DNA of 64,000 nucleotides from Botryosphaeria dothidea (taxonomy: Eukaryota; Ascomycota; Dothideomycetes; Botryosphaeriales; Botryosphaeriaceae), in NCBI GenBank assembly GCA_011503125.2, contig WWBZ02000016.1, positions 2,542,001 to 2,606,000 of the forward strand. Reading direction: 5' to 3'. Shown here in pieces: positions 36,400 to 47,806 of the stretch. The stretch's first letter is position 1, and each line of letters starts with the position of its first letter. Below the pieces are notes generated by a model that was not told the DNA's origin, searched no databases, and saw only the letters and a program-made list of their open reading frames with translations. The position numbers and the translations under genes are program-made.

Positions 36400-38012
36400 C
36401 TACACAGTGGTCATCACGCTGGCATTCTTATACCAGCTCAGCAGCGGATTTTCGCCGCTACGCACCTGGGTATTTTCCACGAACGCCCACCTGTTCAAGA
36501 AATCCTCGTGCGTCATGACGCGCGTCAGCTTGCCGGTGATGGCGCGGTAGACGTCTTCCATGACGCCGAAATCGGTAGGGAAAAGAATGTCGAAATAGCC
36601 TTGTTGTACCTAGCATTATCCGTCAGCATCAAAGGACCTATCAATAGAGCGATTGTTGTCTAAGGCTTACCAACGGCGTGCTCACAGGCACCGTTTTCCG
36701 CTGGTACCTCGTCTGCACTACGGGTGCGTTGATGCCCTTGATCGTGTCCGGCAGGCTGTGGAAATCGCTAGTGACGAGCTTGTGCGCGGGGAAGTAGGTG
36801 TGCAGGACGTCGAAGAACTGCATCAGCCGCGTGGGAATGAACTCCGGGACTGTCAGGTTCGGGGCGAAAGGCAGCTTCGAGCGGAGGCTGCGGAGGGCTC
36901 TTGGACCCTGGAGCGGATGCCTGTAGGGTCGCGATACAGCCGCATCGCGAACACGAAGGAAGCGTGCGGCTACCGGGTCAATCTCTCGGGTGTAGAACTC
37001 GTAGAAGTCGCCGTGATTGTCAATCAGGACGTTGCCTTGGAGAGGCTGCTCGGTGAAGGGGTCATAGCGGAGAGAGTCGTGGGCGAAGTTGTCAAAGACT
37101 TCGAGCGCGAGAAAGAAACAGGGAGATGATACGTAGGTATCCCAATCGAAGATGGAGCGGTTGATGACCTCAACCTTGTCCAGGTGACCCCACGCTGACG
37201 CCGTACGCTTCAAGTGGTGGACCTGCAACGAAGCCAGATTCGATGATATTTCAATGACGCGGAATTTGGTGCGTTCATAGACCTCTGGATATGCGTCCCG
37301 GATGTAGTCGAGGATGTTTATCATGAGAGTTCCGTTGCCAGCACCCATTTCGTATATCAGCAGATCGTGGTAGGGATATTGCGACAGCTTGTAGTTCGTG
37401 ACGAGATATCTCGCAATGGACTCGCCGTAATACGGACGGAAAAGCTCGGTCGGAGTATGCCATAGTTGGCGGGCCTCATTGTATTCCTTCTCATCCAGCT
37501 TGTCCTCGAATTGGGTATACCGCTCGCCCAGGATGCGGTAGAACTCGGGTTCGTCTTTAATATTGCTGAAGACGAAGGGCTCGCCAGGATGGAAGATGAC
37601 GACTTGCTTAGAGAAATAGCCGTAGCTAGGGTTGTACAGGCTGTCTGTAGGCGTCATCAGCGGGTTGTTGCGGACAATGGATAAGGGCAGTCCGCTCTCT
37701 GATACCTTCAATGAAGTCGCGCATGAGCATCTTGACTCTCCGCGGTCTCTCTTTCCGCGACCGTAACGAATCCGCCGTCACCATTGGATAGCGCCTGAAC
37801 TCCTCGCTCCGCTCCTCCGGGAAGATGTCGGTCCGCTGCTGCCATCTACTCTCGGAGCTGGGTTTGACTTGGGCGTCGTCGTCCTCCGCTCTGCTGGAGG
37901 CCAGGCCGCGGCGCTGGGTGCGGGCGACGGCGAGCGACGGCGCACGCAGGCATTGGCTGGCGCGGTGTGAGAATAGTTGGCGGAACAGCTGGGCGACGAC
38001 GGGCGAGTCCAT
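36400..38012 (-). CDS. NDUFAF7: NDUFAF7/MidA-type mitochondrial methyltransferase
   Basis: SAM-dependent protein arginine methyltransferase family; the animal homologue methylates NDUFS2 during complex I assembly in the mitochondrial matrix. Three exons, 38012-37706, 37644-36671 and 36609-36400; introns 61 and 61 nt; product 496 aa. The N-terminus is rich in Arg, Ser and Ala (RAPSLAVARTQRRGLASS), typical of a mitochondrial presequence. Exon 1 ends in LMRDFIE, and the intron must be spliced to reach DSLYNPSYGYFSKQVVIF, the family signature; the unspliced downstream frame instead begins with intron-encoded residues. The SAM loop is YEMGAGNGTLMINIL. The last exon codes for the C-terminal 69 residues, ending NASVMTTV. 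Divergent from the cysteine synthase gene 281 bp away, also a likely mitochondrial protein. Substrate in this fungus is inferred. Confidence 0.9.
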
Positions 38013-38292
38013 GGCTGGCGGGGGTAGAGACAGCAGAGGCAGAGACAAGCTAAGCGGCCGCGTGCTCTCTCCAGCTCCGCGTCAAAGAACCCCCGCCACA
38101 CCCTGTGGCTGGTGCTGGTCCAAGCTTCCGTCCCGCAGCCACCCACTCCCTCGCACGTCACGAATCACGTCCGAAACCGCTGACCGAAACTTGCTTCTTC
38201 TCAATTGCAACTCCCTTCATTTGGCTGGTCCAATTGCAAAAGCTTGACGCGCGGGTTCTGAGGGGCCCATCCCGGCCGACCCCAACCAGAGC
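38013..38292. promoter_or_regulatory. Compact bidirectional promoter of two mitochondrial genes
   Basis: Only 280 bp separate the ATG of the NDUFAF7-type methyltransferase (minus) and the ATG of the cysteine synthase (plus), so both promoters and leaders must overlap or be very short. No specific transcription factor site is claimed. Confidence 0.65.
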
Positions 38293-39709
38293 ATGGCCAG
38301 ACACGACCCGTATCTGCGCTGGTGGATTGGCGGCGCATTCGTCGCCGGCATCCTTTTGACATTGGGCTACAAAGACGTATACCCAGACCTCGAACGCCGC
38401 TTCAGAGAGGCAAGGAAGCCGAAAGGGCCGCGTCTAGACAAGAGATCATCCATATGGACACTCCGCAGCATCCACAAGGTCGAGCTCAAAGACAACACGG
38501 AGCAGGAGTTTGACCTTGACTCATCCGACATCCCCGTAGAAGCAATATCAGAAGGTATAGAAGGCTGCATCGGCAACACCCCCCTCATCAAGATCAAATC
38601 CCTGTCCGAAGCGACCGGCTGCGAGATCCTGGCCAAAGCTGAATTCCTCAATGGCGCCGGCAACAGCCCCAAGGATCGCGTTGCTCTCAGCATCATCAAC
38701 ATGGCCGAGGACGAAGGCCTCCTAACCCCGAACTCTGGGGACATGATTTACGAAGGCACCGTTGGGAGCACCGGCATCTCCCTCGCTGCCATCTGCCGCG
38801 CCAGAGGCTACCTTGCCCACATCTGCATGCCCAACGACATGGCCCTCGAGAAGTCCGACCTGCTGCTCAGGCTGGGTGCTGAAGTCGAGCGTGTGCGCCC
38901 GGCTCCCATTGTCGACCAGAACCAGTTCGTCAACAAGGCCCGCGCGAGAGCCATCGAGCACACCAACGACCCCAAGAAGCCTGGCAGGGGCATCTTCGCC
39001 GACCAATTCGAGACTGATGCCAACTGGCGCGCGCACTACGAAGGCACCGGACCCGAGATCTACGAGCAAACCGGAAGGAAGCTTGACGCGTTTGTGACTG
39101 GCGCTGGCACTGGCGGCACCATCTCGGGCGTCGCGCTGTTCTTGAAGCCCAGGCTGCCGAAGCTCAAGGTCGTGCTGGCGGATCCGCAGGGCAGCGGTCT
39201 CTTCAACAGGGTCAAGTACGGTGTCATGTTTGACCCGAAGGAGAGGGAAGGCACACGGAGAAGGCACCAAGTCGACACCATTGTTGAGGGCATCGGAATT
39301 AACCGCGTGACCCACAACTTCGAGGCAGGCCGAGAGCTTGTTGACGATGCCATTCGCGTTACAGATCAGCAGGCCATGGCCATGGCGCGATGGTTGGTTG
39401 AGAAGGACGGCATTTTCATCGGAAGCAGCAGTGCTGTCAATTGTAAGCCATTCTCTACTGCCTCCAAATGGGAAAATACTAAAACATTGCAGGTGTGGCC
39501 GTGACGAAACTCGCTCTGCAGATGGGTCCTGGCCACAGGCTATGCACTATTCTTTGCGACAGGTAAGCCTTAGTATCCTCAATTATTGAATAGAGACGTA
39601 CTAACCGTGTCGCAGTGGTACACGCCATCTGAGTAAATTCTGGGCAAAGGCAGGCGCCGTCGGTAATGATGAGAGCTTAAACCTTGCGGCGGTCCTGAAT
39701 GCTAAATAA
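38293..39709 (+). CDS. MCY1: Membrane-anchored (mitochondrial-type) cysteine synthase
   Basis: PLP-dependent O-acetylserine sulfhydrylase-like enzyme of fold type II. Exons 38293-39442, 39493-39562 and 39616-39709; introns 50 and 53 nt; product 437 aa. Residues 10-26 (WWIGGAFVAGILLTLGY) form a membrane segment, as in the yeast outer mitochondrial membrane protein Mcy1 and its filamentous fungal relatives, and unlike the soluble cysteine synthases. The PLP Lys is Lys127 in NSPKDR; the phosphate loop is EGTVGSTGISLA, and GAGTGGTISG is the second glycine-rich loop. The spliced C-terminus reads CVAVTKLALQMGPGHRLCTI, then LCDSGTRHLSKFW, matching the family; without the splices the frame stops at 39504. 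Soluble homologues lack the anchor, so the membrane location is supported by sequence but the physiological substrate remains inferred. Confidence 0.92.
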
Positions 39710-40832
39710 ATAGAATGAAACGAAGTTGATGTAAATCAAAAATCTCATCCTATGCCCGTTGAAATTCTTCCAGGGATTAATCGATATGCTGAACAACAGA
39801 ACGGCGATATCACTGCATGTTGAAGTTAATTTGAGATCAGGTGGTTTCCCCAGACCAGAGGAAGTATACTCTATTGGTGACGGATTGAAGGCAGAGGCAT
39901 CTTCGTGTTTGTGATTTCTTCCATCGATGGTCGGCTCTGCCTCACTTTTGAAAAGTGCGCTGAAAGCCACGAAGCGCGCTAACCCTGGTGACCCCTCCGA
40001 TGATCCCGTTTCAGGTTACTAGTAACTACTGTATGTAGAGTCTAGTCTGTCCAGATCAAATGTCCCATGATCGCTAAGAATTAATGGGCTCAAGCGTCCG
40101 GGTGCCTGAAAATGAGCCACAGGCACTTGGTTACACTTCCGAATAACAACCCTGAAATTCCACTAGGAAGGTGTCGCTCTTTGATGCTGTACGAAAGACT
40201 AGCTTATGCGCCACGTAGCACAACGAAACGAACTGGAGGTCCAGCGGGTGTAATGATGTATCAGTTTTTCGGCATCCTTCAGCAGGTGCGGCAAAAACAA
40301 AAGCCAACAAATCAATGGTGGTCGGTACTTTTCGGATGCAAGGGCCCTCGATGTATCCTTAATACGATGATCATGTTCTTTTCCCAGTCTCAGAGGTTAG
40401 TTGGCCGGCACGCCTTCGATCCGGGAGGAGTGCAAGAGCCCCAAGTATCTGGAACAGCAGTGCCGATGTTGCTGCTTTTGAGTATGTTTATTCCTAGCTT
40501 ACAATATTATCACATCGTGGAAGGAAGTAGCTTCCGATCTCAAAATGTGGGGTTTTAGGGTGCTGGGGCTCGGATGCACAGCTTTCATCCACCACATGTC
40601 AGTCAAGCAGGGCAAAAGGCGAGATTAATGGGATAAAATACGTGATACAATTTACGCCCCACGGCAGCCTTTCTAAGCCGCAAGTAAAACCCGTCTATGT
40701 ATACCGTTCGTCATGAGTAGTCGTAACCTGTTAATACAAATTGCCACTGGATCCTTCAAATATCCAGTCCATAGCCTTATCCTACAAGACAAAAGAGACA
40801 ATTGTTTTCTGCAATGAGCAGACGTTCTCCAC
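39710..40832. other. AT-rich convergent intergenic region
   Basis: Lies between the stop codons of the cysteine synthase and pal1. No ORF with coding character; a 148-codon plus frame at 40112-40558 has no recognisable domain. Contains presumed 3' UTRs. Confidence 0.55.
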
Positions 40833-42170
40833 TTAGTCGGCCCTTTCCTTGTGCTTCCTGCGAATGCTACCCAGCCTCTTCTTCAGGCCCTCGGTCATCT
40901 TATGGCCGGTAGAGCGGGAGCGGGAGACCCCACTGGTCTCATTTGCCCAATCACGGTACCGCTGCTCACCGACATAGCCAGCGCCTTCAGGGTCCAGGTA
41001 GGGTCCACGGTACTGGTGAGTGACGTCAGACTTGTTGCGGGGACGGGTCGTCATCTCGATGCCGTCGGATCTGCTGCTGATCTTGTGCCTCTTCATGGCC
41101 TCGTCGAGAGAGTAGGAAGGCTCGCCCTTGCCCTTGATGTCATTGGGATGATATTCCTGTGAAGTGTTAGTGGTGATGAGCTGTAAGGCAGCCTTTCGGA
41201 CGAGAAGAAATCACTTACAATGCCAGGCCAGCGCCTAAAGTTACCACCGTTGTAGATCATCATGTCATCACCTTCCTCATAGTCGTAGGTGCGGCCAAAG
41301 CGGTCCGTCATGCCAGGTGGGATGATAGCGACGTTGTCGATGGGACGGTGTCTCTCAAGAGCATCCCGCAGAGTCTCCTCGGGAGTAGCCTTGATAGCTT
41401 CGGCATTGGAGTCCTTCAGCGCGGCGAGCGGGCTTGAGTCCCAGGAGGTATTGCGGGCCAACAGCGCAGCATCGTACGGGCCTTCGTGGTGGTACTTGCC
41501 GTTGACATTGTCCAAACGGTCGATCGTGTCCGGGCCGGGAAGGTGGCGCTTGTTCAAGTGAGGTGAGCGGCGGGCTTGCTTCTCTTCGCGCTTGAGTTGA
41601 TCTAGAGGATGTACCGACTTGTCACCAGGGTAACGTTCCCGCAACGAGCTGCTGCGACGGGGCCTACCTTTATTCTCGGCCTTTCTAGGCGAAGAGCTCG
41701 GGTGGCTTCCGTGGCTGCCGCTGCGGCGGGACCGGGGTGACGAGTTGTGCGACGCAAACGCCTCCTCGCGGTGGCTGGGGAAGCTGGTCCGGTGAGGGCT
41801 GGCCGATGACGGGGGCGTTGGGTAGCCGGCGCTGCTGATGTGTCGACTGGAGACACGGCTTCCATCCTTGGAACTGGCGGAAGACTTGCGGAAAGGGTTG
41901 GTAGAGCCTCCGGTAGATTGCCGTTTCTGGACTGAGGGTTCCTGGGATACGGCAGCGGAATAAGGTGGAGGAGAGCGGCTGGCATCAGACGCGGCGGGAG
42001 CAAAAGTTGAGCGGAAGTGGGTTCCTGGGCCAGTCTCCTCGCTGGGATCGGGCGCAATCAGAGGGTCGATAAGGTACTGCTGGGCCTGGGGAAAAATGAG
42101 TAATGTTGTCTCATGACGGTCGAGATAAGCGGAAGCTTACGGATCTGGAGTCCGCGTGGTTGGGTTCCAT
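40833..42170 (-). CDS. pal1: Pal1-family cell morphology protein
   Basis: Membrane-associated protein; fission yeast Pal1 helps keep cylindrical shape and endocytic relatives act with clathrin adaptors. Exons 42170-42141 (10 codons), 42085-41219 and 41156-40833; introns 55 and 62 nt, both phase 0; product 406 aa. The first exon gives MEPNHADSRS, the second a Ser/Pro-rich basic N-terminal region followed by the Pal1 core GPDTIDRLDNVNGKYHHEGP, then PYDAALLARN and RPIDNVAIIPPGMTDRFGR; the third ends in basic residues (KKRLGSIRRKHKERAD). The HHEGPYDA block with the preceding Asp-Leu-Asp pattern is diagnostic for the family. Starts 346 bp from usb1 on the other strand. The unspliced ORFs miss the first exon and end early, so splicing is needed for the model. 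Confidence 0.9.
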
Positions 42171-42516
42171 TTTTGATGATTTTGCGGGATGGATCAGTTC
42201 GCAATTGATGGGGTGGAAGTGGAGAAGAGTGAGCAGAGAGGTGAGGAGAAGCAAGCAGCAGCGGGCGTGTGTTCCATTTGACTGGTGATTTGGCAGATGC
42301 CAATGCGGGAAGAGCTGCCCAGAGCCAGTACGCGTAAATGGGGCGCAAGGCCCTGCGTCATTGGACCGGGATGCGGGTGACGTCGCTGCCGATCGCCCCA
42401 AAGAAACGAACGCCCAACCTCTCTCCAGGGACGCAAGACAAGCACACAAGGCGCGCCGCGGCTCAGGACCCTTTCGCTTCGCCTCCAGCTCCCGCGGTCC
42501 AGACCTCACCTTCGCC
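42171..42516. promoter_or_regulatory. Divergent promoter region of pal1 and usb1
   Basis: 346 bp between divergent ATGs. Contains only chance frames. Presumed shared promoter and leaders. Confidence 0.6.
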
Positions 42517-43738
42517 ATGGCGCCGCTCGTCGACTATTCTGACTCCGACTCCGACCCGGAGCCTGCTGCACCGCCTGCCAAAAAACAGAGACGTGGGCCC
42601 ACCGAGCCCTCGTCCGCGCCCTCCCGCCGCTCCGCACCCCTGCCGCCGCTGCCCGCTCACTTCCACGACCTGTACGCAACCAGTGCCCGCCAGAGCACCC
42701 AGGACGACCCGGCCTTGCATGCCGGCCGGAAACGTGCCATTCCGCACATGGACGGCCATTGGCCCTCCCACGTTTATCTAGAGTGTAAGTTCTGTCCTCA
42801 CTTTGTCGTTTTCGTGCTCTTGGGCCTCTTTTGTCGCGAATGACATCAGGCCCGCCTTCCACCCAGCAGCTATAATTAGCTCGTGTCAATCAATCAAGCC
42901 GTTAGCACCAGCCGCCCATACATCAAAACGGCGAAATCCAGGCTAACTGACGACGCCTCGAGGGCACCCTAACGCTGCAGAATCGCGCACGCTCCAACTG
43001 CTGCTCGATCGCGTCGAACGCGCGACCGCCCACCACTACCACATTTCGCCGCGCACTGACGACGCGGCCGCGCAGCAGCAAATCTGCAGCTCGCTCCTAA
43101 CGGCCTTAAACACGCCTGCGCCCCTGCACGTCTCGCTTTCGCGCACGCTGCCGCTGCCGACTGACAGCCGCGCACCGTTTCTCGATGCGCTAACGAAGGA
43201 GCTTAGGCACAGTGGTGCGCGTCCGTTTGAAGCCTGCTTTGAGGGACTAAAGTGGGTGCCAAATTTCGACTGCTCGCGCTGGTTCCTCGTGCTCGGCGTG
43301 AGGAGGCCGGCGAATGATGACTTGAACCGCTTGCTGTTGGCAGCGAATCAGGCCGCAAAGAAGTTCGGGTATCCGGAGCTTTACAGCGGCAGCAAGAACC
43401 GGGATCAGCAAGGGGAGGGTGTGGATATGACGGGTGATTGGGCATATGCTAGCGTCAAAGCGAGAAAGAAAGAGGAAGCGAGCACGAAAGGCCTCGTCAG
43501 TGGAATAGACGACCGCTCAAATGCCTTCCACGTCAGTCTGGCATGGAGCCTTGAACCACCGCCTGGTGAGCTGAGGGACTTGATCGCCGTAGACGAAGTC
43601 TCTGAGCCGATGCTGCAAGAGATTGCGCAGATGAGCGTCAAGCTTGAGGTGGTCAAGATAAAGGTTGGAAACGCCATCCACTCCATCGACATTGCTCCAA
43701 AGCGGAAGGAGGAGAAGGGTATCTTAGGGTTAGGTTAG
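42517..43738 (+). CDS. usb1: U6 snRNA phosphodiesterase Usb1 (Mpn1)
   Basis: 2H-family 3'-5' exonuclease that trims and matures the 3' end of U6 snRNA in the nucleus. Two exons, 42517-42784 and 42963-43738, with a 178-nt phase-1 intron; product 347 aa. The N-terminal 70 residues are disordered and begin [15 protein letters not shown]; then [15 protein letters not shown], where the Trp codon is split by the intron. The two catalytic HxS tetrads are LHVSLS (His145) and FHVSLAW (His279), flanked by family-typical sequences ([13 protein letters not shown]). The last residues are GILGLG, encoded by a telomere-like run of TTAGGG/TTAGG bases. Divergent from pal1. Both catalytic motifs in the correct spacing make the assignment strong. 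Confidence 0.93.
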
Positions 43739-44566
43739 GCTTCTGGGAAATTGGACGTCCCAGTGTCCACAAAATAAAGTGCCCCAAATTTCCACCTGGT
43801 CGGAGAGGCATCAATGCTCGCAAGAGAATCAAGGATTTGAAGCTGAGCCCAGCTTTTGTGAGGGTCGGGATGATGACCGTCTTACCCGCCGATCTGCAGC
43901 ACGTTGACGGGCGGCTCCCACTGTCCAACCGAGTCCACTTTTGTTGCCCCGCCTCATACGTCACTATTTCCGGGGTTGCAGATTAACGAATGATGAAACA
44001 TAAGCATCGGTGGGTGTTGGCGTAGCTTATCTCTAAGTGCATGTCACGAATTTTGTCAATGTTCAATTATGGTGATGTTGGAAGAATCCATTTGTTTGTA
44101 ACTATATGAAAGTGATGAGCGCTGGGATACTTTCCAGTAGGTCGGTAACGGCTTGTTATTTTCAAGAAAGTTGCTTCTTTTGGAAATTTTATCGAGTAAG
44201 TTTTTTCTTCTTCAAGTACAAAGGTACTTTCATCTACAATCCATCTCACGGTGCACAGCCAGTCGAACCAAAAGCCAGAACTCTCCTAGGTTGTAATAAT
44301 TATTTTCCAATGGAATATTTCGGAAATTCTAGTCCGCAATACCAGCAATTAGTAATGATAAGATACTTTAGTGAAAGTGTCTGAACTAAGGAAGCACGAG
44401 TTCATGCTCGCAGCACGACGTTATGAATTGACCTACGGTATGGAAATCTAAATATCAAATCTCGAAATCGCTCATGCCACATACAAATACAATCATCAGG
44501 GGCAAAGACATAGCCAAGCCCGACTAAGACAGGTCATTAGATGTCAGACACTTCAAGTCGCCTTCC
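43739..44566. other. AT-rich convergent intergenic region
   Basis: Between the stop codons of usb1 and the DUF1295 gene. The central part (44100-44400) is AT-rich and shows no coding signal. Presumed 3' UTRs. Confidence 0.6.
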
Positions 44567-45684
44567 TCAATTATGCAGCACTTCTTCATCACTTCTCTTC
44601 GGGCCAGCCCTGCCCTCTTCGGCCTCCGAGTCCTGCCCGCCTGGTTTCTTCATATCCGAATGCTTGGCCGGATCAAAGACATAGATCGGAAACTCCAGAA
44701 AAACGGTCCTCTTCGAAATCGTCGGCATCTTCTCATACAGCGCCGGCGGGAACGGAATCAAGATACTCGTGCGATTCAAGTACCTTGAGTACTCCTGCCA
44801 GCGATTCCCCATCTCATATCGCTTCTTCGCGCCGGGACGCTCCTGCAGCGTCAAACCGCTGACAAACAACAGCAGGATCGTCAGGAAGAAGGGGCCCAGA
44901 ATGCTCGCGTACAGTGCATCGTACGCGCCCCCAGATACGTAGCCGTACGCGGCAGGCGACACGGCAATCATGAAGATGGAGAACTGGATAAGGATCTCGC
45001 CGAAGTAGTTGGGGTGGCGGGTCCACTTGAAGAAGCCGACATCGCAGATGGCGCCGTCGCGGTCGTGACGCGCCTTGAAGCGGTACTTTTGGATGTCCGA
45101 GACGGACTCCATGATAAATCCGATGGCGTAGAGGATCACGCCGGCGATGTCGCGTCCGGTGCCAAAGGCTGGCTGGCGGAATCGCGTCACGTTCGGTGAG
45201 TTGAGGATAGTGACGGGGAGGGATACGGTCCAGACCCAGCTGGAGATGGTCAGCGACTGTTGTCTTTCTTCGCTTCTTTCTTTCCATTTGCTTCCCTGTC
45301 TTCTTGGGGACAAGGGAATTAAGGCGTAACTTACAGCATCTGGAAGATCCAGAAACCCAGGAAGGGAAAGAACTTGTCTCTCTTATCATCAAAGCGGTCA
45401 TCCTTGCCGGTTTTCAAAATGCGGAAGAGTAGAAAGCCGGAGAGGCGGGCTCCCCACAGCATAATGAAGATGGAACAGACAATTTGGCGGGCATCATTAC
45501 GGTCTCCACTGAAAGCAAGGGTGATGATGGCGAGGACAACGAAATTTGTCCCACCGGCGAAGTCGGTAAGTTTGTCAAACTTGAAGGAGTAGGCTATTGA
45601 AAAGAAGAAGAGCTGGTAGGCAACAGTGATGAGGAACGTGATGGCGAGATAGTAATCGTCCAAGACGTGTACTACACCGGCCAT
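44567..45684 (-). CDS. DUF1295 (steroid 5-alpha-reductase-like) membrane protein
   Basis: Multi-pass membrane protein of the DUF1295 family, distantly related to 3-oxo-5-alpha-steroid dehydrogenases and isoprenylcysteine methyltransferases; substrate unknown. Two exons, 45684-45335 and 45239-44567, with a 95-nt phase-2 intron; product 340 aa. Several hydrophobic segments: ITFLITVAYQLFFFSIAYS, NFVVLAIITLAFSG, ICSIFIMLWGARLSGFLL-type region, ILYAIGFIMESVSD, IQFSIFMIAVSPAAYG, ILGPFFLTILLLFVSGL. The motif FKWTRHPNYFGEIL carries the RHPNYxGE signature of this superfamily. The C-terminus (about 40 residues) is charged and cytosolic-looking. Exon joining restores FWIFQMLWVWTVSLPV. The family call is firm; a specific reaction is not. 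Confidence 0.85.
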
Positions 45685-46685
45685 GATGGGCAGGAGTTTG
45701 GCAGCGAGGCTTTGGAGAACAAGGGTATAAGATCAACTCTTTGTGTTCCAGGGCTCAGAAGACCATGTTTATAGCAGGGAGATGTATGAGCGAAACCAAG
45801 GGACGGAGGCGGAGGGCGGAGTAAGGAGGAAGCAGTCGGACTGTGGCGGAGAGAAAACAGTCCGACATGACGCTGTTGATGCTGTGAAGGATGGCGCCAA
45901 GGCTAAGTTAGCGCTTGCATTCTGTCTGGAGATCGGAAGGCGCGAAAGGCAACAAAATGCGGCCCGTGCAGAGGATCGACGTCACACCCGCTGCAGGCGT
46001 CAACTGCACACCTCTCGCTCCTTCATCTCCAGCACTCGCCGACTTCGCTATACACGCGTCTGCCACTGCTGCATCTAGAGCTCGAGTAGCCGCCCTGCTG
46101 GCCTTAATCATGCTGTCGCCCGGTGGCCGCGTGAGCCGCATCCTCGTGCCGGCGCTGCTGAGACGCGTGCTGCTCTCGCATCGCACTCCTTTACGTGCTG
46201 CGTCGCAGCCTCATCCGCGATCAGCTTGGCCCGACCCTCATGAGACTGCCCTGGCCCTGGCCGCGCCTCCCACTGGCCACGCTCCCCGCCAAGCTTATCG
46301 CGGCTGACGCCCTGGCCACCTCTTAACAGCTTTACATCCTGGTGGGCGGGCCCTCCCGCAAACCTCTAGGCATCCTGAGACCGACTTGCTGCTTTGGTGG
46401 GGCTGCCTGTGTAGCTGCTCGCTCGTCCCATACATGTGCTGCACTGCTGCCCTCCCTCTCTTGTTCCGTTTGCACTGCCTGGATCTCCCCTCCTTTCTGC
46501 CAGGCCCGTCGTTTCCTGTCCCTTCTCAACGCCGTTCATTTCCCTGATGCACCTCTGACTCTTGGCCCTTGGCTCATCCATTCCATTCTTCCGCCAGCTG
46601 GTCTGCGCCTTTGTCTTTTTCTAGTCTCTGCAGTCTCTCGTTCAAGGGCCGGTTCCCTATCCCCCACCACCAAAACTAATCCATT
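45685..46685. promoter_or_regulatory. Divergent upstream region, DUF1295 / secreted protein
   Basis: 1001 bp between divergent ATGs. No gene-like ORF. A pyrimidine-rich stretch (about 46440-46680, plus strand) directly precedes the secreted-protein ATG and looks like its leader. Confidence 0.5.
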
Positions 46686-47806
46686 ATGAGGCGTCTGAGC
46701 GAAGTCGTGGCGGCCCTCGCTACCGCCGCGACTCTCGCCATGACCAGTGTGCGTCTTTTGACTTTCGCCTTCAACAGCAGGGATACTAACTATGCATGAC
46801 AGGTCTCAGCACAGCAGGCTGGAGCTTTCCCTGGGTATCGTTACCCTGCTGGAGTTGTTGAAGCACCTCTACCATACAAGAAGGCCAGGCATGTTGTCGA
46901 GGTGCTCAAGAGGCAAGAGCTAGCACCAACACCACCGACCCCGGCCAAAGCTGCAAACGCTACCGCGTAAGTTCGAGCTAGCAACCGTGCGAGAAAAGGA
47001 GCTTGCTAACCGGGAAACCAACAGGGCATCCGCTGAGAGCCAGGAAGAGCAACCAACCTTCACCCTGACTCTGAATGCGACGGAGACAGAGACTCAGATG
47101 ATGACCATGATGCTCACCATGACCGAGACCAAAACCGAAATCCAACTCGAAACCGCAACCGTGACCGAGACGGTGAAGGAGCAGCTCAACTTGACCCAAG
47201 CAACTGTACGATGCTTTGCCCCGTCGTAGAAGCTTCAAGTAATTAATACCATCCCAGGTCACTGTTGCTGCAACCTTCGAGAAAACCGCAACCGTCACCG
47301 TGGCTGCAACCTTCGACCGCACGGTCACCGTGACCAACTCCGCCTCCTGCGATACCATAGCCACGTCCCCTCCTCCTCCTTCTCCTCCTCCTCCTCCGCC
47401 CGTTGAGACGCCACCCTCCAGCAGCAGCGCTGCCGAAACGACACCGCCTCCGCCTCCCTCCTCATCCTCCGCAGCTGCCGAAACCACCGCTCCTCCACTC
47501 CCGGCAGCAGAGACGAGCTCCTCGCTCTCCTTCATCCTCGCCTCCTCCTCCGTCGCCGTCCCCGCTGCGGCCGCCGGGACCACCGCACCAGCCCCGCCGC
47601 CACCGCCCAAGGCCCCGGAGCCCGCGCCGACGACGAGTTCGAGCGCGCAGGCGCTGGCTGACAGCCTGCCGACGCCGCAGGCGCAGAACAACGGCGATCC
47701 GTTCGACATCGCGACGGTGTCGCTGCAGAGGACGGTGACGGTGGGCCTGGGTAAGCGGGATGCGATGGAGACGGAGAGGCCGCGGTGGAGGAGATGGGTT
47801 GGGTGA
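46686..47806 (+). CDS. Secreted Ser/Thr/Pro-rich protein, unknown function
   Basis: No family recognised. Four exons, 46686-46748, 46803-46966, 47025-47205 and 47258-47806; introns 54, 58 and 52 nt; product 318 aa. The first exon and junction give a clear signal peptide (MRRLSEVVAALATAATLAMT, cleavage after VSA), followed by dibasic sites (KKAR, LKRQ) that could be cut by Kex2. The middle is rich in Thr/Glu/Met repeats (TETETQMMTMMLTMTETKTE) and contains two related VTVAATF blocks (VTVAATFEKT, VTVAATFDRT). The C-terminal half is Pro/Ser/Ala-rich, heavily O-glycosylatable, and ends in RRWVG with no obvious GPI-anchor signal. Likely a mucin-like cell wall or extracellular protein. The GTAAGC at 47751 could mark a further intron; not adopted. 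Confidence 0.65.
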
